20,947 nucleotides of DNA from Nitrososphaerota archaeon. Lineage in GTDB: Archaea; Thermoproteota; Nitrososphaeria; Nitrososphaerales; Nitrosopumilaceae. The translations under genes and the position numbers were made by a program. This document shows, piece after piece, positions 1 to 8,146 of this stretch. The notes beneath the pieces are model-generated. The model ran no database searches, was not told where the DNA came from, and worked only from the letters and a program-made list of their open reading frames with translations. Location of the stretch: NCBI GenBank assembly GCA_016871975.1, contig VHBM01000017.1, forward strand, positions 1-20,947, written 5' to 3'. Within the stretch, counting starts at the first letter, position 1, and each line of letters begins with the position of its first letter.

Positions 1-2
1 TC

Positions 3-326
3 AGGAAAATAAAGCCATTTTGTGAGATTTACGAATCAGAGATTGTGTTTTATGCTTTTACTAACGAGATTCCTTTTCAATCAGAACAATGTCCTCATAT
101 GAATGAGGGAATACGAACTGAGATTCGCGAATTTCTCAATTCTTTAGAAAATCAACATTTTGGAATTAAAAATAATTTGTATAAATCAATTCTTCGAATA
201 TCGCAAATTGTTAAAGATTCAAACTCTAGCCAAAAACAACTATGTATGAATTGTGGTAACGAATGTACTGGAAAAATTTGTTCTGTATGTAACCTGCTTT
301 TGATGTTAAAAGAAAAACAAGCCTAA
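3..326 (+). CDS. tRNA 2-thiolation protein, Ncs6/TtuA family (C-terminal part, gene cut by window edge)
   Basis: The reading frame is open to the left edge, so only about the last 107 residues are present. The preserved part begins RKIKPFCEIYESEIVFYA and continues through a CPHM motif, an IRTEIREFLNSLE helix and HFGIKNNL. This matches the end of the PP-loop ATPase family that thiolates uridines in tRNA (Ncs6/Ctu1, TtuA), where the segment follows the ATP-binding domain. The tail carries a CxxC pair (CMNCG) and a second CxxC pair (CSVC), a C-terminal zinc-binding knuckle typical of the family. The PP-loop SGGxDS motif lies outside the window, so catalytic competence and the exact subfamily (wobble U34 or U54) cannot be judged. 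The SRP RNA gene follows on the same strand but has its own TATA-like box. Confidence 0.75.
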   Translation, partial: RKIKPFCEIYESEIVFYAFTNEIPFQSEQCPHMNEGIRTEIREFLNSLENQHFGIKNNLYKSILRISQIVKDSNSSQKQLCMNCGNECTGKICSVCNLLLMLKEKQA

Positions 327-329
327 TGC

Positions 330-337
330 AAATATAA
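330..337 (+). promoter_or_regulatory. TATA box of the SRP RNA gene
   Basis: The octamer aaatataa is centred about 26 bases before the inferred 5' end of the SRP RNA, the standard archaeal TBP-site distance. It lies just after the stop codon of the thiolation gene, so the RNA probably has an independent transcription start. Confidence 0.55.
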
Positions 338-358
338 CATTTAGGTTAACAATATTAT

Positions 359-674
359 GGTAGTAGGTAGGATCGGGGCGCTAGCCGTGCCCTATTCTGA
401 AACCGGCTACATGCAGAGATCAGTAACTGCTGGGTAAATCTCTAGACAGATAGTACTCGCTTAGTAGGCTGAAATGAAATCACGCCGAGGCGGGTGGATG
501 TAGGACTGGGATTGTCCGAAGGGATGGTTCCTAAGACCCAACCATCGAAAGGGATGAGGTCCGGGAGGGAGCAATCCTAAGATGGAACATTCACGCTTCC
601 TCGTCAACGTGGCGGATCTTGCTTACTTTGAAATGGGACTATCAGTTTAGACTGGAACTAGCAGAGCTACTACC
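359..674 (+). ncRNA. Signal recognition particle RNA (archaeal 7S RNA)
   Basis: This 316-base stretch holds no long ORF and is richer in G+C than its surroundings. Its ends pair (ggtagtag at 359-366 with ctactacc at 667-674), giving the closing helix 1 of archaeal SRP RNA. The S-domain signature is present at 552-577: ggat pairs with atcc, and aggtcc-ggga-ggg-agca forms the helix 8 GNRA loop and symmetric loop that bind SRP54/Ffh. A helix 6-like stem, gatggtt (523-529) with aaccatc (540-546), would be the SRP19 site. The RNA scaffolds the particle that brings signal-sequence-bearing ribosomes to the membrane. The length fits archaeal 7S RNA (around 300 nt). The ends are inferred from pairing and could be off by a few bases. 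Confidence 0.92.
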
Positions 675-696
675 TAAATAACTTGTATAGCACATT

Positions 697-1029
697 TTGA
701 ATGATTTGATATCATTTGGTGAAAAACGTAGTTATGAAGATTTTAAAAAACAAATACCACCAGTGGTTCTTCCCCTCTGTGATTCTCTTAGAGATTTTTG
801 TTTCTCGTTAGGAAAAAACGTTATAGAAGATATACGAATGCATAGAATTGTATTTTGTAAATCAATGACATTTAGATGGTTTATAGATATAGAACCACAA
901 GAAGAATCAATTAAAATAAAAATACAAAAAGATAGAAAGGGACCTCAAGAAATATTACTGATTAAAACTGATAAAGATGTTGAATGTGTAAAAGAGTTAA
1001 TTCAAAGTGCCTATAATACAATTCATTAA
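697..1029 (+). CDS. DUF5655-like small protein
   Basis: This 110-residue protein has no signal peptide or membrane segment. The central part (FCFSLGKNVIEDIRMHRIVFCK, then FRWFIDIEPQ, a lysine-rich strand, and a final helix ending LIQSAYNTI) resembles DUF5655. That small alpha/beta domain is often labelled 'predicted transport protein', with no firm function; it also occurs attached to DNA-related proteins. The start is unsure. TTG at 697 gives the full frame; the ATG at 701 is out of frame and stops at once; TTG at 706 is another option. The start is only 22 bases after the SRP RNA end. The stop overlaps the convergent acylphosphatase stop by four bases. I cannot assign a role. Confidence 0.7.
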   Translation: MNDLISFGEKRSYEDFKKQIPPVVLPLCDSLRDFCFSLGKNVIEDIRMHRIVFCKSMTFRWFIDIEPQEESIKIKIQKDRKGPQEILLIKTDKDVECVKELIQSAYNTIH

Positions 1030-1304
1030 TACAAAACTTCAAATTTTGAAAACTCTTCTTTATATTTTTCATTTCTAATTTCAACATCTTCCACTCTTGC
1101 ATTAGCTGGACCTGCATGACACCATTCAACTAGAGAACTTACATCTAGGTCCTCACCTTCTAGAATAGCTTCAACTCTGCCATCTTTGAGGTTTTTTACA
1201 CACCCAAAAACATTTTTCTTTTTTGCCATTACTTTTAGGGCTTGTCTAAAAAAAACTCCCTGAACCTTACCTTTTACAAAAAGATGTACTCTTTGTTTTG
1301 ACAT
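1026..1304 (-). CDS. acyP: Acylphosphatase
   Basis: This 92-residue protein has the usual length of an acylphosphatase, a small cytosolic enzyme that hydrolyses carboxyl-phosphate bonds such as acetyl phosphate. The phosphate-binding loop reads GKVQGVFFR (residues 12-20), with the catalytic arginine R20. The substrate asparagine is N38 in GCVKNLKDGRVE. The usual tryptophan of G-W-V-x-N is Cys35 here, and the usual GxVQGVGFR is GVFFR; neither change removes a catalytic residue. It lies about 54 bases downstream of the uL2 gene on the same strand and could be co-transcribed with it. The start is ATG. Confidence 0.93.
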   Translation of the reverse strand: MSKQRVHLFVKGKVQGVFFRQALKVMAKKKNVFGCVKNLKDGRVEAILEGEDLDVSSLVEWCHAGPANARVEDVEIRNEKYKEEFSKFEVLY

Positions 1305-1358
1305 TTAAAAATTTGAATTAGCTCGGTGTTAATCAAGTTTAGGTCAATATATTAAAGA

Positions 1359-2093
1359 TCAACTGGTTCTTTCTTTTATTCGTGCTCTACCAGTTTTTCT
1401 TGCAGCTATACTTCCTACTTTAGCTCCAGGCGGGGTATCTCGTGCAACTGTAGAGCTCTGTCCAACATGTTGATGTCTTCCACCACCATGCGGATGAACA
1501 TATGCAGCTTGAGCCACACCCCTTACAATAGGATATTTTCTTCCCTTGGATCTGAATTTTCTCCATTTCGTACCAGCCCTCATTAAAGGCCTTTCTGTTA
1601 TACCTCCTCCTGCTAGTGTTCCTATCATAGCTCTATTTTTTGGATTTAGTGTTGTAAATTTGCCAGAAGGAAGTTTTACCGTAACACCGTCAGATCCATG
1701 TGAAAATACAGTAGCATAGTTTCCCGCTGACTTTGCAATTGTACCACCATCACCAAAGTGCTTTTCTAAATCACAGACAATTGTTCCATCAGGTATATTT
1801 TGAATACTAATTATATTTCCATTAGTAATATCTGCATTAAGACCGATTTGGATTGTGGAGCCAACTTTGGTGCCAATAACTGCTGGCATATAACATATTG
1901 AACCATTTTCAAATCTAACCTTAGCCAACGGGGCTTCTCTGCCACGTTCATGAATTAAATCTATTATTTTTCCCTCATGTTGTTCTGATAATGCAAATGA
2001 GGGATATTTTGCTGGTGCCAATTTTCCAATAGTGGTGGCTCTAAATTGCCTCCCTCCACGGCCACGTCGTCTAACTAATGGTCTTTTACCCAA
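1359..2093 (-). CDS. rpl2: Large ribosomal subunit protein uL2
   Basis: This 244-residue protein is full length for archaeal uL2 (L2p/L8e), a 50S protein next to the peptidyl-transferase centre that helps join the subunits. The N-terminus is strongly basic (GKRPLVRRRGRGGRQFRA). The C-terminal loop HPHGGGRHQHVG holds the conserved histidine near the catalytic centre, followed by the conserved TPPGAKVG and ARKTGR segments. The start is a TTG codon; no in-frame ATG lies close upstream, and the resulting N-terminus is the expected one. The gene stands apart from other ribosomal protein genes here, between acylphosphatase and the divergent cdc48, rather than in an S10-type cluster. Confidence 0.96.
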   Translation of the reverse strand: MGKRPLVRRRGRGGRQFRATTIGKLAPAKYPSFALSEQHEGKIIDLIHERGREAPLAKVRFENGSICYMPAVIGTKVGSTIQIGLNADITNGNIISIQNIPDGTIVCDLEKHFGDGGTIAKSAGNYATVFSHGSDGVTVKLPSGKFTTLNPKNRAMIGTLAGGGITERPLMRAGTKWRKFRSKGRKYPIVRGVAQAAYVHPHGGGRHQHVGQSSTVARDTPPGAKVGSIAARKTGRARIKERTS

Positions 2094-2171
2094 GTTGATG
2101 GGTTGTATTTTTAATGACGATTTTAAGCTTATGATCGATTATACAGTTTTGTTAAAATTCTAACGCCAAAG

Positions 2172-2179
2172 ATATAAAA
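2172..2179 (+). promoter_or_regulatory. TATA box of cdc48
   Basis: The octamer atataaaa is centred 26-27 bases before the cdc48 ATG at 2202. This distance predicts transcription starting at or next to the start codon, so the mRNA would be leaderless. Confidence 0.6.
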
Positions 2180-2201
2180 CATAGATGGAGAAAATTTAGC
2201 T

Positions 2202-4388
2202 ATGAGCCAGAATGTTCTAACGCTCAAGGTCTTGGAAGCGTATACCAGAGATGTTGGTAGAGGCGTAGCTAGAATCGATTATGATTCTATGGATGCATTA
2301 AATGCATCAACTGGCGATGTTATAGAAATTAAAGGCAAGCGAAGAACTGTTGCAAAATGTTTACCGCTTTATCCATCAGATGAGGGAAAAGGAATCATAA
2401 GAATAGATGGACTGGGACGAAATAATTCAGGTATTGCTATAGGCGATACTATAACTGTAAGAAAGATAAAAGCGGTTGCGGCTGAAAAAGTAGTTGTTGC
2501 ACCACTAGAAGCAATCCCGCCAATTGACGAACGATATTTGGCTGATGCATTAGAAAGCGTGCCTTTAATCAAAGGCGATAATGTCATGGTGCCTTATTTT
2601 GGTGGAAGATTAACTTTTCAGGTAATTGGTGTTACACCTGCAGCTGATGCAGTTCTTGTCACACAAAAAACTGTATTCCATATAGCAGAAAAGGGAGAAA
2701 CACTCAGAGGAGTGCCACAAGTAACGTATGAAGACATTGGGGGTCTTACTGATGAAATCAAAAAGGTGAGAGAAATGATTGAACTCCCCCTTAGACATCC
2801 AGAAATTTTTGAAAAGTTGGGAATTGAGGCACCTAAAGGAGTTTTATTATATGGACCCCCAGGGACGGGTAAAACATTACTAGCAAAGGCTGTAGCAAAT
2901 GAAAGTAATGCACACTTCATTAGCATATCTGGTCCAGAAATTATGAGCAAGTTTTATGGTGAAAGTGAAGCGCGTTTAAGAGAGATTTTCAAAGAAGCCA
3001 GAGAGAAAGCTCCATCAATAATTTTTGTTGATGAAATTGATTCTATCGCACCAAAACGAGAGGAAGTTACTGGTGAAGTAGAAAGACGTGTTGTTTCGCA
3101 AATGCTCTCTTTGATGGATGGGCTTGAAGCCAGAGGAAAAGTGATTGTGATTTCAGCAACTAATAGACCAAATGCAATAGATCCTGCACTTAGAAGACCA
3201 GGCAGATTTGATAGAGAGATCGAAATCAAAGTTCCTGACAAAAAAGGTAGAAAGGATATTTTGATGATTCATACTCGAAATATGCCATTATCAGACGATG
3301 TTGATATAGAAAAATATGCTGCAATTACACATGGCTATGTAGGAGCAGACTTAGAATATCTATGTAAAGAAGCAGCTATGAAGTGTATAAGAAGACTATT
3401 ACCCGAATTGAATCTTGAAGAAGAGAAAATTCCTTCTGAGACATTAGATAAACTTATTGTTAAGGGCGATGATTTCAACAAAGCTGCCATAGAAGTAACA
3501 CCGTCTGGAATGCGCGAAGTATTCATTGAGAATCCAGATGTAAAATGGGACGATGTGGGTGGATTAGCTGAGGTTAAACGTGAATTGCAGGAAGCAGTAG
3601 AATGGCCAATGAAATATCCCACGTTATATGAAAAACTTGGGCATAAGATGCCGCGAGGAATATTATTACATGGCCCAAGTGGTACAGGAAAAACATTACT
3701 AGCAAAGGCTGTAGCAACAGAAAGTGAAGCAAATTTTGTTTCAGTAAGAGGTCCTGAGCTTCTATCAAAGTGGGTTGGTGAATCAGAACGAGGTATTCGG
3801 GAAATATTCAGAAGAGCACGACAAGCTTCACCGTGTGTGATATTCTTTGACGAGGTGGATTCCATTGCACCTATAAGAGGTGCTGGTGGCGAAACCGCAG
3901 TAACAGAAAGGGTGGTAAGCCAGCTATTAACTGAATTGGATGGTATGGAAAATTTACGTGGCGTAGTAGTTTTAGCGGCAACTAATAGAGCAGATATGAT
4001 TGATCCTGCATTACTGAGACCTGGACGATTTGATAAAATAATTCAGATTCCTTTGCCTGACAAAGAAAGTAGAAAAAGTATTTTGAAAATTAATTCAAGA
4101 AACATTCCTATAATAATGGAACCAACTGATCCAGACTTTGTAAATTTTGATAAACTTTCAGAAATGACCGATGGTATGAGTGGGGCAGATGTAGCTGCTA
4201 TAGCAAATACTGCAGTTTCGCTAGTAATACATCATTACCTTGATAAAACTCCTGATGAGAAAGAAGTTGAAAAAACAGCAGCAAATGCTAAAGTTACCAT
4301 GAAACACTTTGAAGAAGCAGTAAAGAAAGTACGTGACCAAAAAGACTTAAAGATTGGTCAAAAAGTAGTCGCTTCCTACTATAGGTAG
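2202..4388 (+). CDS. cdc48: Cdc48/VCP-type AAA+ unfoldase (VAT)
   Basis: This 728-residue protein is a double-ring AAA ATPase that unfolds proteins, probably for the 20S proteasome, in the cytosol. The N-terminal about 180 residues form the double-psi barrel plus four-stranded CDC48 N domain. D1 carries Walker A GPPGTGKT (218-225) and Walker B with D277-E278. D2 carries Walker A GPSGTGKT (491-498) and Walker B with D550-E551. Arginine-finger segments of the type NRPNAIDPALRRPGRFD follow in both rings. D2 has Ser where Pro is usual in Walker A, which should not abolish ATP binding. The protein ends SYYR, which fits a C-terminal HbYX-type proteasome docking tail. It is divergent from uL2 and followed 32 bases later by gatD. 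Confidence 0.97.
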   Translation: MSQNVLTLKVLEAYTRDVGRGVARIDYDSMDALNASTGDVIEIKGKRRTVAKCLPLYPSDEGKGIIRIDGLGRNNSGIAIGDTITVRKIKAVAAEKVVVAPLEAIPPIDERYLADALESVPLIKGDNVMVPYFGGRLTFQVIGVTPAADAVLVTQKTVFHIAEKGETLRGVPQVTYEDIGGLTDEIKKVREMIELPLRHPEIFEKLGIEAPKGVLLYGPPGTGKTLLAKAVANESNAHFISISGPEIMSKFYGESEARLREIFKEAREKAPSIIFVDEIDSIAPKREEVTGEVERRVVSQMLSLMDGLEARGKVIVISATNRPNAIDPALRRPGRFDREIEIKVPDKKGRKDILMIHTRNMPLSDDVDIEKYAAITHGYVGADLEYLCKEAAMKCIRRLLPELNLEEEKIPSETLDKLIVKGDDFNKAAIEVTPSGMREVFIENPDVKWDDVGGLAEVKRELQEAVEWPMKYPTLYEKLGHKMPRGILLHGPSGTGKTLLAKAVATESEANFVSVRGPELLSKWVGESERGIREIFRRARQASPCVIFFDEVDSIAPIRGAGGETAVTERVVSQLLTELDGMENLRGVVVLAATNRADMIDPALLRPGRFDKIIQIPLPDKESRKSILKINSRNIPIIMEPTDPDFVNFDKLSEMTDGMSGADVAAIANTAVSLVIHHYLDKTPDEKEVEKTAANAKVTMKHFEEAVKKVRDQKDLKIGQKVVASYYR

Positions 4389-4389
4389 T

Positions 4390-4397
4390 TTTAATAC
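4390..4397 (+). promoter_or_regulatory. Likely TATA box of gatD
   Basis: tttaatac starts two bases after the cdc48 stop codon and is centred about 27 bases before the gatD ATG at 4421. It suggests that gatD has its own, leaderless transcript rather than depending only on read-through from cdc48. Confidence 0.45.
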
Positions 4398-4420
4398 AAT
4401 AATTAAGATAATTCACCTAA

Positions 4421-5710
4421 ATGTCAGAGTATAGAGGCTATAGTGGCATGTCTCTTACACTTTTGAAAGATTGCAAAGCAAAAGTAGGAGATTCGGTTAA
4501 GGTTACAGGTGAGTTAACATATACTGGCATTCTAATGCCACGTTATGAATACAATGATGATGAGCACATCGTTTTGAAGTTAAAAAGTGGTTATAATGTT
4601 GGAATAGAAATTAGCGAAATAAAAAAAATTGAAGTTCTTTCATTAAATGAAATAAAAAAAGAAACTCCTCAACCACTTCCAAAAAATGCGTCTCTCCCTA
4701 AAGTATTGCTTTTATCTACAGGTGGTACAATTGCAAGTAAGATAGATTATAGAACAGGTGGGGTAACTCCTGTATTAACAGCATCAGAACTTCATGCTAC
4801 TATTCCCGAGTTATCTGAAATAGCTAACATCGATACTGAGGTTTTGTTTTCGGAATATTCAGAGAATTTACTACCACAGCATTGGAAGAAGATTGCTGAA
4901 AGATTAGATTCGTATGCAGAATCTGATTATAAGGGAATTGTTATTGCTCATGGAACAGATACGATGCAGTATACTGCCTCTTTTCTTTCATTTGCATTAG
5001 CTGGTTTTCCCATTCCTGTTGCTTTGGTTGGTTCACAAAGATCATCTGATAGACCTTCTTCAGATGCTGCATTAAATTTAGTTTCAGCAGTAAGATTTGT
5101 CGTAGAATGTAGTATTCGTGGTATCTTTGTAGTTATGCATCATAACGAAAGTGATGATCTTGTAGCTTGTCATCTTGGTACACGGGTAAGAAAAAATCAT
5201 ACAAGTAAAAGGAGTGCTTTTCAGACAATAGATGGAGATCCTGCTTTTCTTATTTTAGAAAAAAAAATACAAAAAAATTTAAACTATGAATATTTTAAAA
5301 ATAAAACTTATAGTCCAAAAATAAATTATGATGCAAGCGTTATTTTAGTAAAATATTACCCGGGATGTGACCCCAAATTACTTGATACCATAATAGAATT
5401 AGGATACAAAGCAATAATTTTTGAAGGCACGGGTCTTGGACATATAGGAAAAACATTGTATGAAAGTGTGAAAAAGGCAAAAGAAAGAGGTTTGTTCTTA
5501 GGTATGACTTCACAGTGTATTGATGGTAGAGTCAGCATGACAGTGTACGAAAGTGGTAGAGATCTTCTCAATCTTGGAATTGTTCCGTTATCTAATATGA
5601 TTCCTGAAACTGCATTAGTAAAGGCTATGTGGGCTCTTGGCAATACAAGAAATATTGATGATATGAAAAACTTGATGTTAGAAAGTATAGCCTCTGAAAT
5701 AACAGGTTAG
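4421..5710 (+). CDS. gatD: Glu-tRNA(Gln) amidotransferase subunit D
   Basis: This 429-residue protein is the asparaginase-like subunit of the archaea-specific GatDE enzyme. It releases ammonia from an amide donor so that GatE can turn Glu-tRNA(Gln) into Gln-tRNA(Gln). An N-terminal domain of about 95 residues, containing GDSVKVTGELTYTG, precedes the L-asparaginase type I fold. The active-site elements are present: LSTGGTIAS with T100 and nucleophile candidate T103, HGTDTM with T179-D180, and TRVRKNHTS with K258. The length is normal for GatD. The ATG at 4421 is used; a second ATG nine codons in (MSLTLLKD) is an alternative start. gatE follows after 31 bases, the usual partner arrangement. Confidence 0.96.
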   Translation: MSEYRGYSGMSLTLLKDCKAKVGDSVKVTGELTYTGILMPRYEYNDDEHIVLKLKSGYNVGIEISEIKKIEVLSLNEIKKETPQPLPKNASLPKVLLLSTGGTIASKIDYRTGGVTPVLTASELHATIPELSEIANIDTEVLFSEYSENLLPQHWKKIAERLDSYAESDYKGIVIAHGTDTMQYTASFLSFALAGFPIPVALVGSQRSSDRPSSDAALNLVSAVRFVVECSIRGIFVVMHHNESDDLVACHLGTRVRKNHTSKRSAFQTIDGDPAFLILEKKIQKNLNYEYFKNKTYSPKINYDASVILVKYYPGCDPKLLDTIIELGYKAIIFEGTGLGHIGKTLYESVKKAKERGLFLGMTSQCIDGRVSMTVYESGRDLLNLGIVPLSNMIPETALVKAMWALGNTRNIDDMKNLMLESIASEITG

Positions 5711-5711
5711 G

Positions 5712-5719
5712 TTTTAAAA
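5712..5719 (+). promoter_or_regulatory. Likely TATA box of gatE
   Basis: ttttaaaa lies directly after the gatD stop codon and is centred 26-27 bases before the gatE ATG at 5742. It predicts a separate leaderless gatE transcript inside what looks like a gatDE operon. Confidence 0.5.
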
Positions 5720-5741
5720 AACAAATATTGCTAGAATCAAT

Positions 5742-7640
5742 ATGGCGGAGATAAATTTTGACAAGATTGGGTTAAAAGTTGGATTAGAAATTCATCAACA
5801 ATTATCAACTAATAAAAAATTATTTTGTAGTTGCAACCCTTTAGAATCAGACGAATATACAACTAAATTTTCAAGAAAACTAAGAGCTACAAAAAGTGAA
5901 TTAGGGGAATACGATCCTGCGGCATTATTTGAAAATAGAAAATCAAAAACCATAATATACTATGCAAATCCTCAGAGCAGTTGTCTTGTTGAACAGGACG
6001 ATGAACCCCCTCATGAAATTGATACAGACGCAATCAACATTGCGTTAATAATTGCTTGTTCTCTAAAATCCAGTATTTTTAGTGAAATACATACTATGAG
6101 AAAGATTGTGGTAGATGGATCTAACACTTCAGGATTTCAGAGAACTATGCTTGTTGCTCAAGGTGGGTATCTCGATGTAGAAGGAAAACGGATAGGAGTA
6201 CAATCTGTGTGTCTTGAAGAAGATGCTGCCAAACTTATCAAAGATGAGGAAAAAGAGAGATCATACAGTTTAGATCGCTTGGGCATACCTCTTGTAGAGA
6301 TAGCTCTTGAACCTGTAGATGGTAGTCCATCTGAAATAAAAAAAATCGCACTTGCGTTAGGAAGATTACTACGCACAACAAAGAAGGTAACTAGAGGAAT
6401 TGGGTCAATACGACAGGACATAAATATTTCAGTTAAAGGAGGCGGCATTGTAGAAGTAAAAGGGGTACAACAACTAGATCAATTAGAAAGAGTAATAGAA
6501 TATGAGATAAAAAGACAGCACGGCTTAATTTTAATATCTGAGAGGCTAAAAAATCTCGAAAAAATTTCTAAAAATGATGTTGTTGATGTAACTGAGTATT
6601 TCAGATCATGTAATTCAAAAATAATAAAAAAAGCAATAGATGCTGGTGCTAGTATCAAGGCAATTAGAGTGAAAAGTTTTGCTGGCTTGTTTGCATATGA
6701 ACCATATAGTGGAATTAGACTTGGAAGGGAATTAGGACAGATTGTTAGATTTTATGGAATTGGTGGAATTTTTCATTCAGATGAATTGCCAAACTATGGT
6801 ATTGAAAATTCAGATATACAACGTTTACAAGAATTGCTTGAAAGTAACTCTAATGATGGTTTTATCATAATTGCAGGAGAAAATTCTAAGATTGATTTTG
6901 CTATTGATTCCATAATCAAACGAATTGAAGATGCAAAAAATGGTGTGCCTGCAGAAACAAGAGGCGCAATACCTACTGGTGAAACGGTATTTCTAAGACC
7001 ACGACCAGGAGCTTCAAGAATGTATCCTGAAACAGATATTCCCTCTCTTGTTATAACTGATGAACAATTAAAACTTGCAAAATCTAATGTTCCAAAGTCA
7101 TGGGATGAGTCATTGATTGACATTCAGGGAAAATATAGTCTTAATGCACAATTAGCAGAACAAATCTTTGATTCAGAATATCTTGAACTATTTGAAAAAA
7201 TTTGTTTAGATAAACGTCAATCACCAAATTTTGTCGCATCAATACTATGTTCTACGATTACTAATCTTCAAAGACAAGGTTTGGATGCATTATTACTAAA
7301 ACCAGAAGATATTTTGAAATCTTTTGAATTATTAGCAAATAACAAAATTACAAAAGAATCAATAGGGATAATTTTTGAAGTTATAATGTCTGGCAAAGCA
7401 AAATCAGTTGAAGAAGCAGTTGAGAAAACATCGATTACTAGTTTAGATGAATCTGAATTAAATATGATATTAGACAAAATTATTCATAATAACTCAAATA
7501 TTATAATTCGTGATGGAGTTAGATCACTTGGACCTATGATGGGAATTGCTATGAGAGAATTACGTGGTAAAGCAGCTGGTGAACAAGTTAATTTATTATT
7601 AGAAAAAAAGATTCAAAAATTTTTATCTGACAAAAAATAA
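5742..7640 (+). CDS. gatE: Glu-tRNA(Gln) amidotransferase subunit E
   Basis: This 632-residue protein is the GatB-related subunit that binds Glu-tRNA(Gln), phosphorylates the glutamate and transfers ammonia to it. The N-terminus has the GatB/E signature KVGLEIHQQL. GSIRQDINIS and VEVKGVQQLDQLERVIEYE correspond to the kinase/transamidase core. The region from about 280 to 430 is the GAD-type insertion that separates archaeal GatE from bacterial GatB. The last about 150 residues form the YqeY-like helical tail that contacts the tRNA, ending in the conserved GPMMGIAMRELRGKA segment. Length and domain order are normal for GatE. It partners with gatD upstream, and the tRNA-Gln at 14845-14936 carries the expected A1-U72 identity pair. 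Confidence 0.97.
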   Translation: MAEINFDKIGLKVGLEIHQQLSTNKKLFCSCNPLESDEYTTKFSRKLRATKSELGEYDPAALFENRKSKTIIYYANPQSSCLVEQDDEPPHEIDTDAINIALIIACSLKSSIFSEIHTMRKIVVDGSNTSGFQRTMLVAQGGYLDVEGKRIGVQSVCLEEDAAKLIKDEEKERSYSLDRLGIPLVEIALEPVDGSPSEIKKIALALGRLLRTTKKVTRGIGSIRQDINISVKGGGIVEVKGVQQLDQLERVIEYEIKRQHGLILISERLKNLEKISKNDVVDVTEYFRSCNSKIIKKAIDAGASIKAIRVKSFAGLFAYEPYSGIRLGRELGQIVRFYGIGGIFHSDELPNYGIENSDIQRLQELLESNSNDGFIIIAGENSKIDFAIDSIIKRIEDAKNGVPAETRGAIPTGETVFLRPRPGASRMYPETDIPSLVITDEQLKLAKSNVPKSWDESLIDIQGKYSLNAQLAEQIFDSEYLELFEKICLDKRQSPNFVASILCSTITNLQRQGLDALLLKPEDILKSFELLANNKITKESIGIIFEVIMSGKAKSVEEAVEKTSITSLDESELNMILDKIIHNNSNIIIRDGVRSLGPMMGIAMRELRGKAAGEQVNLLLEKKIQKFLSDKK

Positions 7641-7678
7641 GAATTAAAAATATAATCAGATTATTGTGGTATTTTTGA

Positions 7679-7933
7679 TTATTCTAATTTACGTCTGCCA
7701 GTGCCACGGCCCATGCTTACATATCGTCCTTTGGTGTCAGCTTTCTTTGTTTCTTTAATGTCACTCAACTTCACTTTTCTGGTTCCACGACCCATTGATA
7801 CATATTCATTGCCTGCAGCTTCTTTCTGTTTTCGTTGATATTCCTTGAAGCTTTCTCCTGACCAGTTTTCTTTTTCATCGTCTGTTACTCTACGAGTTGT
7901 ACCTCGTCCTCCTACTTTGACTACTTTACCCAT
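7679..7933 (-). CDS. Small basic protein with repeated GRGT motifs
   Basis: This 84-residue protein belongs to no family I can name. It is hydrophilic and rich in Lys, Arg and Gly, with no membrane segment or cysteine. A motif repeats three times: GGRGTTRR near the N-terminus (8-15), then YVSMGRGT at 44-51 and again at 71-78, each followed by basic residues. The two later copies are identical over eight residues. The middle (17-42) is acidic/basic and probably helical. Spaced Gly-Arg motifs would suit RNA or ribosome binding, but that is only inference. The ATG start is supported by a tttaaa box 26 bases upstream. The gene is 48 bases downstream of tRNA-Leu on the same strand and convergent with gatE. 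Confidence 0.7.
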   Translation of the reverse strand: MGKVVKVGGRGTTRRVTDDEKENWSGESFKEYQRKQKEAAGNEYVSMGRGTRKVKLSDIKETKKADTKGRYVSMGRGTGRRKLE

Positions 7934-7956
7934 GCATACGCTAGAAATTACTATGG

Positions 7957-7962
7957 TTTAAA
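7957..7962 (-). promoter_or_regulatory. TATA box of the GRGT-repeat gene
   Basis: tttaaa (read on the minus strand) is centred 26-27 bases upstream of the ATG at 7933. This is the same leaderless spacing as for cdc48 and gatE in this window. Confidence 0.45.
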
Positions 7963-7981
7963 GTTGTTTATTATTATAAAA

Positions 7982-8066
7982 TGCGGGAAGTGGGATTTGA
8001 ACCCACGAACTCCTAGGAGATAAGGACCTGAACCTTACGCCGTTGACCAGGCTTGGCAACTCCCGC
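7982..8066 (-). tRNA. tRNA-Leu (CAG)
   Basis: The 85-base minus-strand sequence folds as a class II tRNA. The acceptor strand gcgggag pairs with ttcccgc (one G-U), with discriminator A73. The anticodon stem taagg/cctta closes the loop ttcaggt, with anticodon CAG at 8030-8028. There is a long variable arm (tctcctaggagttc), and the T arm gtggg-ttcaaat-cccac is canonical. The long variable arm together with A73 supports leucine. No intron is present and CCA is not encoded. Confidence 0.96.
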
Positions 8067-8146
8067 ATCGTAGAATTTAGGACTCTGGAATAAGTTTCTT
8101 TATTGTTTAGAAAGATACAAAAAGAAAAATTACCAAAAACATAGAG

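Noticed and set aside
359..674. RNase P RNA as an alternative for the structured RNA
   Set aside because: No RNase P signature was seen, while the SRP helix 8 signature and pairing ends fit 7S RNA.
701..709. ATG near the start of the DUF5655 gene
   Set aside because: It is in another frame and meets TGA after one codon.
3335..3865. 176-residue open frame antisense to cdc48
   Set aside because: It lies wholly inside the conserved AAA domains of cdc48, has Ser/Thr-rich shadow composition and no promoter-like box. The same holds for other antisense frames within cdc48, gatE, dnaK and the helicase.
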